Below, piece by piece: positions 55,831 to 62,694 of a stretch of DNA of 64,000 nucleotides. The stretch covers positions 620,001-684,000 of the forward strand of contig LR882958.1 in the NCBI GenBank assembly GCA_904830895.1. Reading direction: 5' to 3'. Within the stretch, counting starts at the first letter, position 1. The number at the start of each line of letters is the position of its first letter. A model generated the notes under the pieces. That model was not told the DNA's origin. It saw only the letters and a list, made by a program, of their open reading frames with translations, and did no database searches. A program made the translations under genes and the position numbers. The DNA comes from Planktothrix rubescens CCAP 1459/22 (lineage in GTDB: Bacteria > Cyanobacteriota > Cyanobacteriia > Cyanobacteriales > Microcoleaceae).

Positions 55831-56840
55831 TTAACCGTCAAGGTAAACTCATAGACTTCTTTTTTTAGTTGCTCAATTTGAGCCTGTAAATCAAGATAAA
55901 CTGGAACTTTAATATCAGCAATTGCTTTAAAATTTTGCTTAAATTCCTCAGTGAGACTTAAAGTTAATTCTCGACTTTGTAGAGGATTACTACCTGATCT
56001 TTGAGCAATTAGACTTGTCATAGAATGATCACTTAACAGTTGATATTTATTTAGATGAGCTTCAGCTTCTTCTATATTCGGATTTCCCCCTGGGAATGTA
56101 CTCCGAATTTTAAGTTGATTCCGTATTTGTTCCAAGGTTTTACTCTGTGCTTCAAGATTTCCCGTAACAGCAGAACTATTTAGAGAACCTTTATAAAGTT
56201 GCTTTCCTGTTGAAGTTTTAACTTCTATTTGTTCTACCGTAACTTCTCGCGCACCGAGGAACCCGCATAGAGTCGTAAAATGAAGATATTTTGCTAATGC
56301 AAAGGTTGAAGCCGATTTCTCAAGAACAACATAATCCGATGAATCATAAGGATTTTGAATTAATAAAGATTTTTCTTCCAAAAGTCCACTATTTTCTAAT
56401 TTTTTTTCTAAAGAACTTGATGCTTCATCGGAAGGAACTAAAAGATGAATCTGCTCGCTTAAAAGTAATTCATTCCCACCCGGAGTATATTCTAGTCGGG
56501 TCAACTCATGAGAAGAAATAACTAAAATAGCTTTGCGTTTTTTAGGAGGAACTGCATCAATATTCATCTGTTTTGTTTGATTGATATTATTAGGTTGATT
56601 AGGGATTATTTTAAGTTGAATTTGCTCTGATTTGGGTTGATCAGGAATATTTGCAGGGAGATTACCAATAGGTTGTTTAGTCCTATTAACCCCCCAATTT
56701 GTAGCGGTGTTAATTGCCACCCTTGAAACTGTATCAGTAAGCTTACTGCCAAAGGAATGAAAAAACTCGTTGACAGACTGATAAGGTTTCTTTGGAACTG
56801 CACCCGCTTTTTTTTTTCTTCTAATTCGTGATCCAACCAT
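55818..56840 (-). CDS. GTPase-operon protein with large central beta/alpha domain (frame B)
   Basis: A 340-residue frame. Residues 1-90 are basic and Pro/Asn-rich (RRKKKAGAVPKKPYQSVNEF). The remainder looks folded (AILVISSHELTRLEYTPGGN, LHFTTLCGFLGAREVTVEQI, and a final YEFTLTVKVEF strand). It overlaps the upstream 205-residue frame by 235 bp. The two are connected at an A10 run (56808-56817) containing A AAA AAG, so this may be the downstream half of a frameshifted fusion of about 468 residues. If translated separately, a start at 56567 is an alternative. The family is not recognised. Confidence 0.6.
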   Translation of the reverse strand: MVGSRIRRKKKAGAVPKKPYQSVNEFFHSFGSKLTDTVSRVAINTATNWGVNRTKQPIGNLPANIPDQPKSEQIQLKIIPNQPNNINQTKQMNIDAVPPKKRKAILVISSHELTRLEYTPGGNELLLSEQIHLLVPSDEASSSLEKKLENSGLLEEKSLLIQNPYDSSDYVVLEKSASTFALAKYLHFTTLCGFLGAREVTVEQIEVKTSTGKQLYKGSLNSSAVTGNLEAQSKTLEQIRNQLKIRSTFPGGNPNIEEAEAHLNKYQLLSDHSMTSLIAQRSGSNPLQSRELTLSLTEEFKQNFKAIADIKVPVYLDLQAQIEQLKKEVYEFTLTVKVEF

Positions 56841-57223
56841 TTTTCAATTGATTCTAATGTACCGTTTTGTAATGTTCTCTTAATTTGATTAGAGATAACT
56901 TCTTGAATCTCAGTACACACATCCTTAACCCAGTTTGCCGGGCACTCCTCTGGGAACTTTCCATAGATAACAATTGGAGCCAGACGATTACTTTCATCTT
57001 TCTCAGTAGGTATAACTTCTATGACAAATTTAGGATCACTATAACGAACAGTAACCGATGGGCCACCATAAGATGCAATTTCTATTTTTTTTGCAGAAAT
57101 TTCATAAATTTCTGAGACAAGTTGCTCCTTTAATTTATCATCAGATAATTCTTTTCTGTTTCTAATAATGACATCAGGAGATTCATTATCAAGGCTTTGA
57201 ACCCAAAATAATAGATTGTTCAT
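56606..57223 (-). CDS. GTPase-operon protein with C-terminal membrane hairpin (frame A)
   Basis: A 205-residue frame. Residues 1-135 are soluble and mixed alpha/beta (FWVQSLDNESPDVIIRNRKE, YGGPSVTVRYSDPKFVIEVI, NWVKDVCTEIQEVISNQI). After the Lys-rich segment come two hydrophobic helices (LISLSTSFFIPLAVSLLIQF and IGGLIGLNNLLVISLQIFLI). Its start overlaps the GTPase stop by four bases (ATGA). The A10 run at residues 136-139 could shift ribosomes into the downstream frame, replacing the membrane hairpin by the 340-residue frame. The family is not recognised. Confidence 0.65.
   Translation of the reverse strand: MNNLLFWVQSLDNESPDVIIRNRKELSDDKLKEQLVSEIYEISAKKIEIASYGGPSVTVRYSDPKFVIEVIPTEKDESNRLAPIVIYGKFPEECPANWVKDVCTEIQEVISNQIKRTLQNGTLESIEKWLDHELEEKKKRVQFQRNLISLSTSFFIPLAVSLLIQFQGWQLTPLQIGGLIGLNNLLVISLQIFLINPNQSKFNLK
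56808..56817 (-). promoter_or_regulatory. A10 slippery run with A AAA AAG heptamer
   Basis: On the minus strand the frame-A codons read GAA GAA AAA AAA AAG CGG. A -1 slip on A AAA AAG, the dnaX-type heptamer, enters exactly the frame of the 340-residue product. One extra A by transcriptional slippage would do the same. No dnaX-like internal Shine-Dalgarno or strong downstream hairpin is evident, so it could also be a mutation or sequencing error. Confidence 0.5.
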
Positions 57224-57906
57224 TTTTCTACCTGTCTGAAAATTTCTTTAATTAGATTATCTGCATCTTGTTCATTTGCCAAACTTCCCAGGGCAACTTT
57301 AACTTTAGCTGCTCCCCCAGCAAGCTGAGTTATTTTTTTTACAATGGGAAGTGATGTAAATTCATTTTGATAATCACCGATTGTGTCACGAGTAAGATTT
57401 TTAAATCGCGGATCAGAATTCCAATGATTTCCAACAATAAAGAATTGCTTTCTTTCTGTTGCACCTAGTTCTTTAATCCAGTTTTGAATCTGTTTTAGAT
57501 CGTTCTCAGTTCGTTTTTCTGTCCCCGAATCTTTATCTAATAACCTATCTGTTCTTACGATATATAAAACTAAATCAGCTTCTTCAAAAAGTTTTTTCCA
57601 ATAAAAATATGCTATTTCACTACTTGAAACATCCTCAGTTTTTTTGATTAGAATATCCAGATCACCGAGCTTAATGCGCGTCCTCTGTATATCTTCTTTA
57701 TTGACAGTTTGGTTATATCGCTCAATCAAAATCCCCTTTTCCATATATTTTAAAAGGGTAGTTTTTCCGACTCTCCTTGCGCCTAAGACGGCGATTTTCT
57801 TTCCCTTCAGGGAATAAACAATATTTTCCCAGTTAGAGACAACTGATCCGCTTACCACCGCGCCAACGGCAAAAGCGATAAAGATTGGAACAAGAGGCAA
57901 CGGCAT
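57220..57906 (-). CDS. membrane-anchored small GTPase-like protein
   Basis: A 228-residue protein: an N-terminal membrane helix (IFIAFAVGAVVSGSVVSNW), Walker A (VLGARRVGKTTLLKYM), a switch segment (RIKLGDLDILIKKTEDVSSS) in place of DxxG, and a nucleotide-base strand ending FFIVGNHWNSD, where NHWN replaces NKxD. It is the first gene of a minus-strand operon (ATGA overlap with the next gene) and is divergent from the HTH gene at 58072, whose iterons start 68 bp away. A membrane GTPase with STAND and unknown partners suggests a conflict or stress system (inference). Confidence 0.7.
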   Translation of the reverse strand: MPLPLVPIFIAFAVGAVVSGSVVSNWENIVYSLKGKKIAVLGARRVGKTTLLKYMEKGILIERYNQTVNKEDIQRTRIKLGDLDILIKKTEDVSSSEIAYFYWKKLFEEADLVLYIVRTDRLLDKDSGTEKRTENDLKQIQNWIKELGATERKQFFIVGNHWNSDPRFKNLTRDTIGDYQNEFTSLPIVKKITQLAGGAAKVKVALGSLANEQDADNLIKEIFRQVEK

Positions 57907-57973
57907 AAATATTAGACAAAATACATTTTTTAAGTCTTAAACTATACTAAGGTTCTCTGATAAAATCTGTAAA

Positions 57974-58043
57974 GACGGAAAAGGGCGGAAAAAGACGGCA
58001 ATTTCTAAAATTTTAATGAAGGGCGGAAAAAGACGGATATAAT
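57974..58043 (+). promoter_or_regulatory. G(A/G)CGG iteron arrays plus -10 box
   Basis: Five boxes start at 57974, 57984, 57994, 58022 and 58032; within each group the step is exactly 10 bp, with A-rich 5-mers between. The last box touches a perfect TATAAT (58038-58043), 28 bp before the HTH start. The layout (group of boxes, gap, group, -10, start) copies that at 20733-20824, but the box is GACGG/GGCGG instead of GTTGG. That suggests the two paralogs have diverged in specificity together with their sites. Confidence 0.72.
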
Positions 58044-58071
58044 AACAGTAGGTTTTTTCTGGTTTTTAACA

Positions 58072-58581
58072 ATGGATATTCCTGATATATTGCAGTTTGT
58101 AGATGAAATTATCTCCTTTAAAACTGGCAAACATCTCAACGATTTGCAACGAGGAATTATTGAGGGAACACTGAAACGACAGAGGTACACTGACATTGCA
58201 GAAACCTACGGTTGCACTGCGGGTCATGCGAAGGATGAAGGTTACAAACTTTTACAACTTTTATCTAATATCTTTGGTGAAACTATTGATAAAAATAATC
58301 TTAAATCTGTACTAGATAGACAAATAAATTTGAACATAAATCTTGGCAATAATAATACTACTTTTCAAAATAGTAAAGAAATTAACTATATCAATATTTG
58401 TCCAGATGATCCAACTCTTTCCTCAAATAAAAGTAAACCTCCTACTGTTAATCCCAAAACCAGAAAAAATAAAGTTAATATAGAATTGATTAATAAATTA
58501 CGGCTATTTGGCTTGAGTAATGAGCAAATTGCAGAGGTTATAAATCTTCCTTTAGATGCTGTTAATCAGGTAGATTTATAA
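58072..58581 (+). CDS. small HTH regulator with VMAP-type N-terminal domain (paralog 2)
   Basis: A 169-residue paralog of the 20852-21367 protein. The N-terminal HTH (LQFVDEIISFKTGKHLNDLQ, then DIAETYGCTAGHAKDEGYKL) is the type fused to NB-ARC ATPases in cyanobacteria. The linker is Asn/Pro-rich, and the C-terminal helices read LRLFGLSNEQIAEVINLPLD. It is divergent from the GTPase operon that ends in an NB-ARC gene lacking exactly this HTH domain. Probably an autoregulator and controller of the divergent operon. Confidence 0.75.
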   Translation: MDIPDILQFVDEIISFKTGKHLNDLQRGIIEGTLKRQRYTDIAETYGCTAGHAKDEGYKLLQLLSNIFGETIDKNNLKSVLDRQINLNINLGNNNTTFQNSKEINYINICPDDPTLSSNKSKPPTVNPKTRKNKVNIELINKLRLFGLSNEQIAEVINLPLDAVNQVDL

Positions 58582-58583
58582 CA

Positions 58584-58672
58584 TTATGCTTGATGTTGAG
58601 ATTTTCGGGTTGATTGTTATTATAGCAATTTAGGATTGAAGGAAATGCGATCGCCTTTATCTTCCCAAAATG
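58584..58672. repeat. TA-island spacer repeat, copy 1
   Basis: Starts ATGCTTGATGTTGAG, passes GATTGTTATTATAGCAATTTAGGATTG and ends in HIP1-flanked AAATGCGATCGCC repeats. Related copies lie at 59302, 60754, 61601 and 62627. Read on the minus strand it contains TATAAT (a -10 box). This copy no longer has an antitoxin start next to it. Confidence 0.65.
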
Positions 58673-58691
58673 CGATCGCCCCTTTTTTTAC

Positions 58692-59078
58692 CTAATCAAA
58701 TGGATTTAATATAGTTAACCCATTAACGCGCTTAAAATCCTTAGCATTACGAGTTACCAAAACACATCCCTCAACTAAAGCACAGGCTGCAATTACACCA
58801 TCACCTAGTTTCAAGCGATAATCTCGACGAATTTGGGCTGCACGATCTAAAACTGATTCTGTCAATGATACGCAGTTAAGAAGCCTCAAAAATTCTCGCA
58901 TCTCATTCGCTTCTTCTTCCGTCAATGCCGGGTAACAAAGTAACTCTACCCAACTAATCGGACAGTAGAATGCCTCTGCATCTCCAACTTCAATTTCATC
59001 AAATATAGGCTGAACTTCCGGCCCATCATTGAAGTAGTAAATCAGGATGTTGGTATCGAGAAGATATTTATTAATCAT
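58692..59078 (-). CDS. vapC: VapC-type PIN toxin
   Basis: A PIN-domain ribonuclease of about 128 residues: KYLLDTNILIYYF (first Asp), ISWVELLCYPALTEEE (Glu), KLGDGVIAACALVEGCVLVT (Asp) and RNAKDFKRV (late Asp/Asn). I chose the ATG at 59078 because it overlaps the antitoxin stop by 8 bp and matches the usual MxxKYLLDTN start. The gene pair is a VapBC module. Confidence 0.85.
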   Translation of the reverse strand: MINKYLLDTNILIYYFNDGPEVQPIFDEIEVGDAEAFYCPISWVELLCYPALTEEEANEMREFLRLLNCVSLTESVLDRAAQIRRDYRLKLGDGVIAACALVEGCVLVTRNAKDFKRVNGLTILNPFD

Positions 59079-59301
59079 CCCATTCTTCTCTAATTTGCAA
59101 CTGGAATTCCAAAGCATCCAAACGAGGCGGCAAAAAACCGCACCATCTCTTTAAATTTTTTCCGGGTAATCTTTCACTGCTATGCTGAGTCTGGGTTGTT
59201 ACTCGATCGCGCATCAATGCTGACAATACTTCTAAAAGTTGTTGTTGCTCATCAGGAGTGAGATTTTGAGCCTGACTCAGTACCTCGCTATAAGTAGACA
59301 T
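59071..59301 (-). CDS. antitoxin of the VapC at 58692 (MSTYS family)
   Basis: A 76-residue protein starting MSTYSEVLSQAQNLTPDEQQ. The N-terminal half is shared with the antitoxins at 60538 and 62411, while the C-terminal half (RLPGKNLKRWCGFLPPRLDA) differs, as expected if it contacts a different toxin. A promoter with TATAAT lies in the repeat spacer just upstream (59302-59372). Confidence 0.75.
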   Translation of the reverse strand: MSTYSEVLSQAQNLTPDEQQQLLEVLSALMRDRVTTQTQHSSERLPGKNLKRWCGFLPPRLDALEFQLQIREEWDD

Positions 59302-59372
59302 TATGCTTGATGTTAAGATTTTTGGGTTGATTGTTATTATAGCAATTTAGGATCGAGGGAAATGCGATCGTC
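59302..59372 (-). promoter_or_regulatory. TA-island spacer repeat, copy 2: promoter of the VapBC module
   Basis: Read on the minus strand: HIP1-rich start, CCTAAATTGC, TATAAT (-10), then about 40 bases of leader before ATGTCTACT. The same arrangement precedes the MSTYS antitoxins at 60753 and 62626. Confidence 0.6.
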
Positions 59373-59404
59373 CTTTCCTTTCCAACACCAAATTAATTAA
59401 CTCT

Positions 59405-59764
59405 CTATGTAAGCGGTTTTCTAAACCGATGTCCATCAGCCTCTACAACCACAAATGCCCCTTTTAGTTCTACTTCAGAGTGATTTTCTATGACTCCTGC
59501 TAGTTCGTTATGAACTGCATTCACCGTTTTAGGTAAAACTCGAAGGTAAATCACACCTGTTGCGATCGCCCTCACAAAAACAAGATTTCCGTAATCTCTG
59601 TCTCGCGTAATAAGGATGCGATTTTCTGCTTGGGCTACTCTGAGTATTTCTTCATCACTTGCTTGCGCTAGACCCATTTGAGCGACAACAATTACATCAT
59701 GTCCTGTATCAATCAAAAATTTTGTGGTGACAGCGTATACATCTTGGTCTATCAGAAACTTCAT
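59405..59764 (-). CDS. DUF5615 PIN-like toxin
   Basis: A 119-residue protein with the DUF5615 pattern: MKFLIDQDVYAVTTKFLIDT, GHDVIVVAQMGLAQASDEEI, RILITRDRDYGNLVF and a C-terminal FRKPLT. These are PIN-fold nuclease-like partners of DUF433 proteins. The start lies 3 bp after the DUF433 stop, so the pair is co-translated. Confidence 0.85.
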   Translation of the reverse strand: MKFLIDQDVYAVTTKFLIDTGHDVIVVAQMGLAQASDEEILRVAQAENRILITRDRDYGNLVFVRAIATGVIYLRVLPKTVNAVHNELAGVIENHSEVELKGAFVVVEADGHRFRKPLT

Positions 59765-59767
59765 AAT

Positions 59768-59992
59768 TTAAGCTAATGCCAAATGCACATCTTCAGCCGC
59801 CACCAGTGCGATCGCATACTGTAGACACGCTCTAATATCCTCTACTTGCAAATCGGGATAGTAGTCTCGGATAATTTCTGCAAAAGAAAGTCCTTCATTT
59901 AGTAATTCGAGAACACTCTGAATAGTGATGCGGGTACCTGCTATGCAAGGCTTACCGAAGTGGATTTGAGGGTTGACCGATATCCTGTCCAT
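59768..59992 (-). CDS. DUF433 antitoxin
   Basis: A 74-residue DUF433 protein (ISVNPQIHFGKPCIAGTRIT, SVLELLNEGLSFAEIIRDYY, LQVEDIRACLQYAI), a winged-helix-like antitoxin fold. It precedes the DUF5615 partner by 3 bp. Confidence 0.87.
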   Translation of the reverse strand: MDRISVNPQIHFGKPCIAGTRITIQSVLELLNEGLSFAEIIRDYYPDLQVEDIRACLQYAIALVAAEDVHLALA

Positions 59993-60105
59993 GTTGACTA
60001 CAGAGTTATATGTCTTTTTTATTTTAACTCATTAGATTGGCGATCGCACATTTCTATCTTCCCCAAAGTGCGATCGCGCCTATCTTCCTATCCAAAAATA
60101 ATCCC

Positions 60106-60516
60106 TCAATTTCTCAAATTCTCCAACACTAAAACCGTTAACTCCGGTAAAGAAGGCAACCGGGCATCATTTGTCAAAAAAAACGAAGCACCCTCACAGA
60201 TAGCTGTAGCCATTTGAATAGAATCGGGCGATCGCAAATTATAAGTTGCTCTTAGTTGTGCTGCTTTTTCAGCAATATCTGGAGTTAATTCAACCACAGT
60301 TAAACCTTCTTGATTGAGCAATATTTCACGATATTCTTGAGCCAAGATAGTGTTTCTCAGTCGCAGGGGATAAACTAGCACTTCTACTAGCGTTACTGTT
60401 GATGTCACTATCCTAAAATAACCGCGATCAAACGATCTAAAGAAAAGCCGCATCATCTCTATATACTTGGGATTTCGCTCCATAAAATAAATCAAAGGCG
60501 CGGTGTCTAATCCCAC
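60106..60516 (-). CDS. PIN-domain toxin
   Basis: A 136-residue PIN protein: VGLDTAPLIYFMER (first Asp), STVTLVEVLVYPLR (Glu), RSPDSIQMATAICEGASFFL (Asp) and TNDARL. The only in-frame start after the upstream stop is a GTG at 60516; the antitoxin stop is in the same frame 21 bases earlier. It pairs with the MSTYS-type antitoxin at 60538. Confidence 0.8.
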   Translation of the reverse strand: MGLDTAPLIYFMERNPKYIEMMRLFFRSFDRGYFRIVTSTVTLVEVLVYPLRLRNTILAQEYREILLNQEGLTVVELTPDIAEKAAQLRATYNLRSPDSIQMATAICEGASFFLTNDARLPSLPELTVLVLENLRN

Positions 60517-60537
60517 AACTTTTCCGGTGTAACTGAG

Positions 60538-60753
60538 CTATCCATTCCATGAATTTCGTTCGTGATTCACATATTCTTGAGCATCAATCCCATGCCAAAT
60601 TTCCTCACCCAATCCTTCTAATTCTAAAATACTACGCTTAGGTTTAGGCTGAAATCGGTGACGAACATATACTAATAATTCAGAGATAAGTCGCAGTTGC
60701 TCATCTGGTGAAAGTCTTAGAACCTGAGTCAATACCGCGCTGTAAGTAGACAT
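60538..60753 (-). CDS. MSTYS-family antitoxin (copy 1 of a duplicated module)
   Basis: A 71-residue protein: MSTYSAVLTQVLRLSPDEQL, RLISELLVYVRHRF, then an ILELEGLGEEIWHGIDAQEY toxin-binding tail. Almost identical to the product at 62411-62626 (two substitutions). The start at 60753 is supported by the duplicate and by the spacer promoter upstream. It is followed by its PIN toxin. Confidence 0.8.
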   Translation of the reverse strand: MSTYSAVLTQVLRLSPDEQLRLISELLVYVRHRFQPKPKRSILELEGLGEEIWHGIDAQEYVNHERNSWNG

Positions 60754-60850
60754 AGATTCTTGATTAAGATTTTTGTGCTGACTGTTATTATAGCAATTTA
60801 GGATAGAGGGAAATGCGATCGCCCTTAATTTTCCGAAGTGCGATCGCACT
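60754..60850 (-). promoter_or_regulatory. TA-island spacer repeat, copy 3
   Basis: The same spacer with minus-strand TATAAT, directly upstream of the 60753 antitoxin. Two HIP1 sites (GCGATCGC and CGATCGCAC) lie in its distal part. On the plus side it leads into the promoter of the 60909 gene. Confidence 0.6.
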
Positions 60851-60908
60851 AATAACTAAGCAAAAGTATGTTAATATTTAGGGAGTATAAATCACAAGAT
60901 TTAACTCC

Positions 60909-61226
60909 ATGACTCAATCACTACCAAAAAAAAGCCCACCTCGCGGCAGAATATTCCCAGAACGCACCTTATCGCCTGAAGCACTAGCTCGACGCAAAGC
61001 TGAACGCGAAGTATTTCATAAGCGTTGTCGAGCAATTTTTGAGCAAGTTCGCCCCGCTCTCATCGCAGAACACTATGGCTGGTATATTGCTATTGAACCT
61101 GACAGCGGCGATTATTTCATTAACAAAGATCAAGAAGTAGCTAGTCAAGAAGCACGTCATAAACACCCTGATGCCGTACATTGTATGTTTTGCTTAAATG
61201 AAAGTGGAGCTACTGGCAAAATATGA
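60909..61226 (+). CDS. partner protein of a retropepsin-like protease, 105 aa
   Basis: A 105-residue basic protein (PPRGRIFPERTLSPEALARR, KAEREVFHKRCRAIFEQVRP, AEHYGWYIAIEPDSGDYFIN). The end KHPDAVHCMFCLNESGATGK contains two Cys. Its stop overlaps the start of the aspartic protease gene by four bases (ATGA). The pair is recurrent in cyanobacterial accessory regions as I recall it, and looks like a two-gene module. The function is unknown. Confidence 0.7.
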   Translation: MTQSLPKKSPPRGRIFPERTLSPEALARRKAEREVFHKRCRAIFEQVRPALIAEHYGWYIAIEPDSGDYFINKDQEVASQEARHKHPDAVHCMFCLNESGATGKI

Positions 61227-61585
61227 TTCAGGGTACTTTTGGAAGTAGGGGTGAACTGTTTTTTGAAATTGATTTGATTGCTGCTGATGGCTTAAATCTA
61301 ACTGTGGAGGCAATGCTAGATACGGGATTTACAGAATTTCTGGCAATTAATAAACAAGATTTAGATGGTCTGGATTGGCAATTCGTCCGGCAAAATGAAA
61401 TGATCACAGCACAAGGAGAAAGCACTTTTGATGTTTATGCTGGCAAAATACTATTAGGTGAACAAGAATTCGAGATCCCAGTTTTTGCAGGTGATGAGAT
61501 TCCCGAAGTTTTACTAGGTTCCAGATGGTTAACAATCTTGCCGTTAGCGGTGAATTTTTTGGCGGGAGTTCTCACATTGGGGTAA
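61223..61585 (+). CDS. clan AA (retropepsin-like) aspartic protease
   Basis: A 120-residue protein with one aspartic-protease half: VEAMLDTGFTEFLAINKQDL carries the D-T-G motif, and the flap/hydrophobic-Gly part is PEVLLGSRWLTILPLAVNF. Single-domain members work as dimers. There is no membrane segment. It is coupled to the 60909 gene in a module that sits among toxin-antitoxin pairs. Confidence 0.8.
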   Translation: MIQGTFGSRGELFFEIDLIAADGLNLTVEAMLDTGFTEFLAINKQDLDGLDWQFVRQNEMITAQGESTFDVYAGKILLGEQEFEIPVFAGDEIPEVLLGSRWLTILPLAVNFLAGVLTLG

Positions 61586-61600
61586 TAACTGATTCTGTCA

Positions 61601-61692
61601 ATATGCTTGATGTTAAGATTTTTGGGCTGATTGTTATTATAGCAATTTAGGATTGAAGGAAATGTGATCGCCCTTAATTTTCCTAAGTGCGA
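61601..61692. repeat. TA-island spacer repeat, copy 4 (orphan)
   Basis: ATGCTTGATGTTAAG, TTATTATAGCAATTTAGGATTG and paired GATCGC/GATCAC motifs. It lies between the protease gene and the next minus-strand antitoxin with no antitoxin start abutting it, so its original module has been lost or replaced. Confidence 0.6.
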
Positions 61693-61715
61693 TCACCCAT
61701 CTTTATTTAAGCACA

Positions 61716-61979
61716 TTATCCATCCCTACCTGGAAGTGGACGATCTTGACGCAACTCTCGCTGCCATTTCACCGGATCGCTAATATCAGCACAGACATTA
61801 CTTGCTGCAATTTTTTCCAATATTTCAACTGTTTTTTGGCGGCGAAACTCAGCACTTAGACTTGATTGATCTTCTTGTAAAGTAACGTAAACTCTAATAG
61901 GGCGATCGCTCTGTTTGGGAACATCCCGCGTCCATTCTAAAAGGTTTCCCTTCAATATAGCCTCATATATTCGCTGCAT
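61716..61979 (-). CDS. antitoxin-like protein, 87 aa
   Basis: Starts MQRIYEAILKGNLLEWTRDV, has a predicted beta strand (PIRVYVTLQED), a helical middle (QKTVEILEKIAASN) and ends DPVKWQRELRQDRPLPGRDG. This pattern is that of cyanobacterial antitoxins that precede PIN toxins. No toxin follows: the spacer repeat starts within 25 bp of its stop. Confidence 0.65.
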   Translation of the reverse strand: MQRIYEAILKGNLLEWTRDVPKQSDRPIRVYVTLQEDQSSLSAEFRRQKTVEILEKIAASNVCADISDPVKWQRELRQDRPLPGRDG

Positions 61980-62002
61980 ATCATCTCTAAACTATTTTTT
62001 TA

Positions 62003-62296
62003 CTATTCTAACCTTTGAATAATTGTTTCGCTCCTTTCTTCCCCAAAGTGCGATCGCACATTTCTATCTTCCCCAAAATCTGGTAATGGTGCATCAAAAT
62101 CATTACTTGTCCATATTTCTCCCTGGTGTAGTCCGGCTATTCGAGGTACATTTTGTTGAGCAATAGGAACTAGACGAGCTAACGGGTTATTACCATCTGT
62201 CAGTAAAATCTCTATCCCTTCATCAACCAGGTGTAATAATTCTTGCACGCTCATTTGTGAACGACTAATATCTACTGTTTTTTGAACTGTGGTCAT
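62003..62296 (-). CDS. Phd/YefM-type antitoxin with repeat-derived C-terminus
   Basis: A 97-residue protein whose first 75 residues follow the Phd-like pattern (KTVDISRSQMSVQELLHLVD, EGIEILLTDGNNPLARLVPI, then DFDAPLPDF). The last 20 residues (RNVRSHFGEERSETIIQRLE) come from HIP1-containing repeat DNA, so the natural DEFW-type ending has been replaced. No toxin follows. Confidence 0.6.
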   Translation of the reverse strand: MTTVQKTVDISRSQMSVQELLHLVDEGIEILLTDGNNPLARLVPIAQQNVPRIAGLHQGEIWTSNDFDAPLPDFGEDRNVRSHFGEERSETIIQRLE

Positions 62297-62340
62297 ATTA
62301 AGTCACCATATTGTTACTATTATAGCCCTTTCTAAATAGT

Positions 62341-62389
62341 TTGGATTTCGCTCCATAAAATAAATCAAAGGCGCGGTGTCTAATCCCAC
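62341..62389 (-). pseudogene. first codons of a duplicated PIN toxin
   Basis: A copy of the first 16 codons of the 60106-60516 PIN toxin (GTG start, LDTAPLIYFMER), cut at 62343 where homology to the first copy ends. It shows that the 62411 antitoxin lost its toxin when a segment was duplicated. Confidence 0.7.
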
Positions 62390-62410
62390 AACTTTTCCGG
62401 TGTAACTGAG

Positions 62411-62626
62411 CTATCCATTCCATGAATTTCGTTCGTGATTCACATATTCTTGAGCATCAATCCCATGCCAAATTTCCTCACCCAATCCTTCTAATTCTAA
62501 AATACTACGCTTAGGTTTAGGCTGAAATTGGTGACGAACATATACTAATAATTCAGAGATGAGTCGCAGTTGCTCATCTGGTGTAAGTCTTAGAACCTGA
62601 GTCAATACCGCGCTATAAGTAGACAT
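62411..62626 (-). CDS. MSTYS-family antitoxin (copy 2, toxin lost)
   Basis: 71 residues, differing from copy 1 at two positions (Ser/Thr in RLxPDEQ and Arg/Gln in VRHxF). It has the same spacer promoter upstream. It is an orphan antitoxin, since only the first codons of the toxin remain. Confidence 0.75.
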   Translation of the reverse strand: MSTYSAVLTQVLRLTPDEQLRLISELLVYVRHQFQPKPKRSILELEGLGEEIWHGIDAQEYVNHERNSWNG

Positions 62627-62694
62627 AGATTCTTGATTAAGATTTTTGGGTTGATTATTATTATAGCAATTTAGGATCGAGGGAAATGCGATCG
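62627..62694 (-). promoter_or_regulatory. TA-island spacer repeat, copy 5
   Basis: Promoter-like spacer of the 62626 antitoxin; relative to copy 3 it lacks about 29 bp between its two HIP1 sites. The following bases (62695-62759) repeat the promoter region of the 60909 gene up to its ATG and then change to cassette DNA. Confidence 0.6.
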
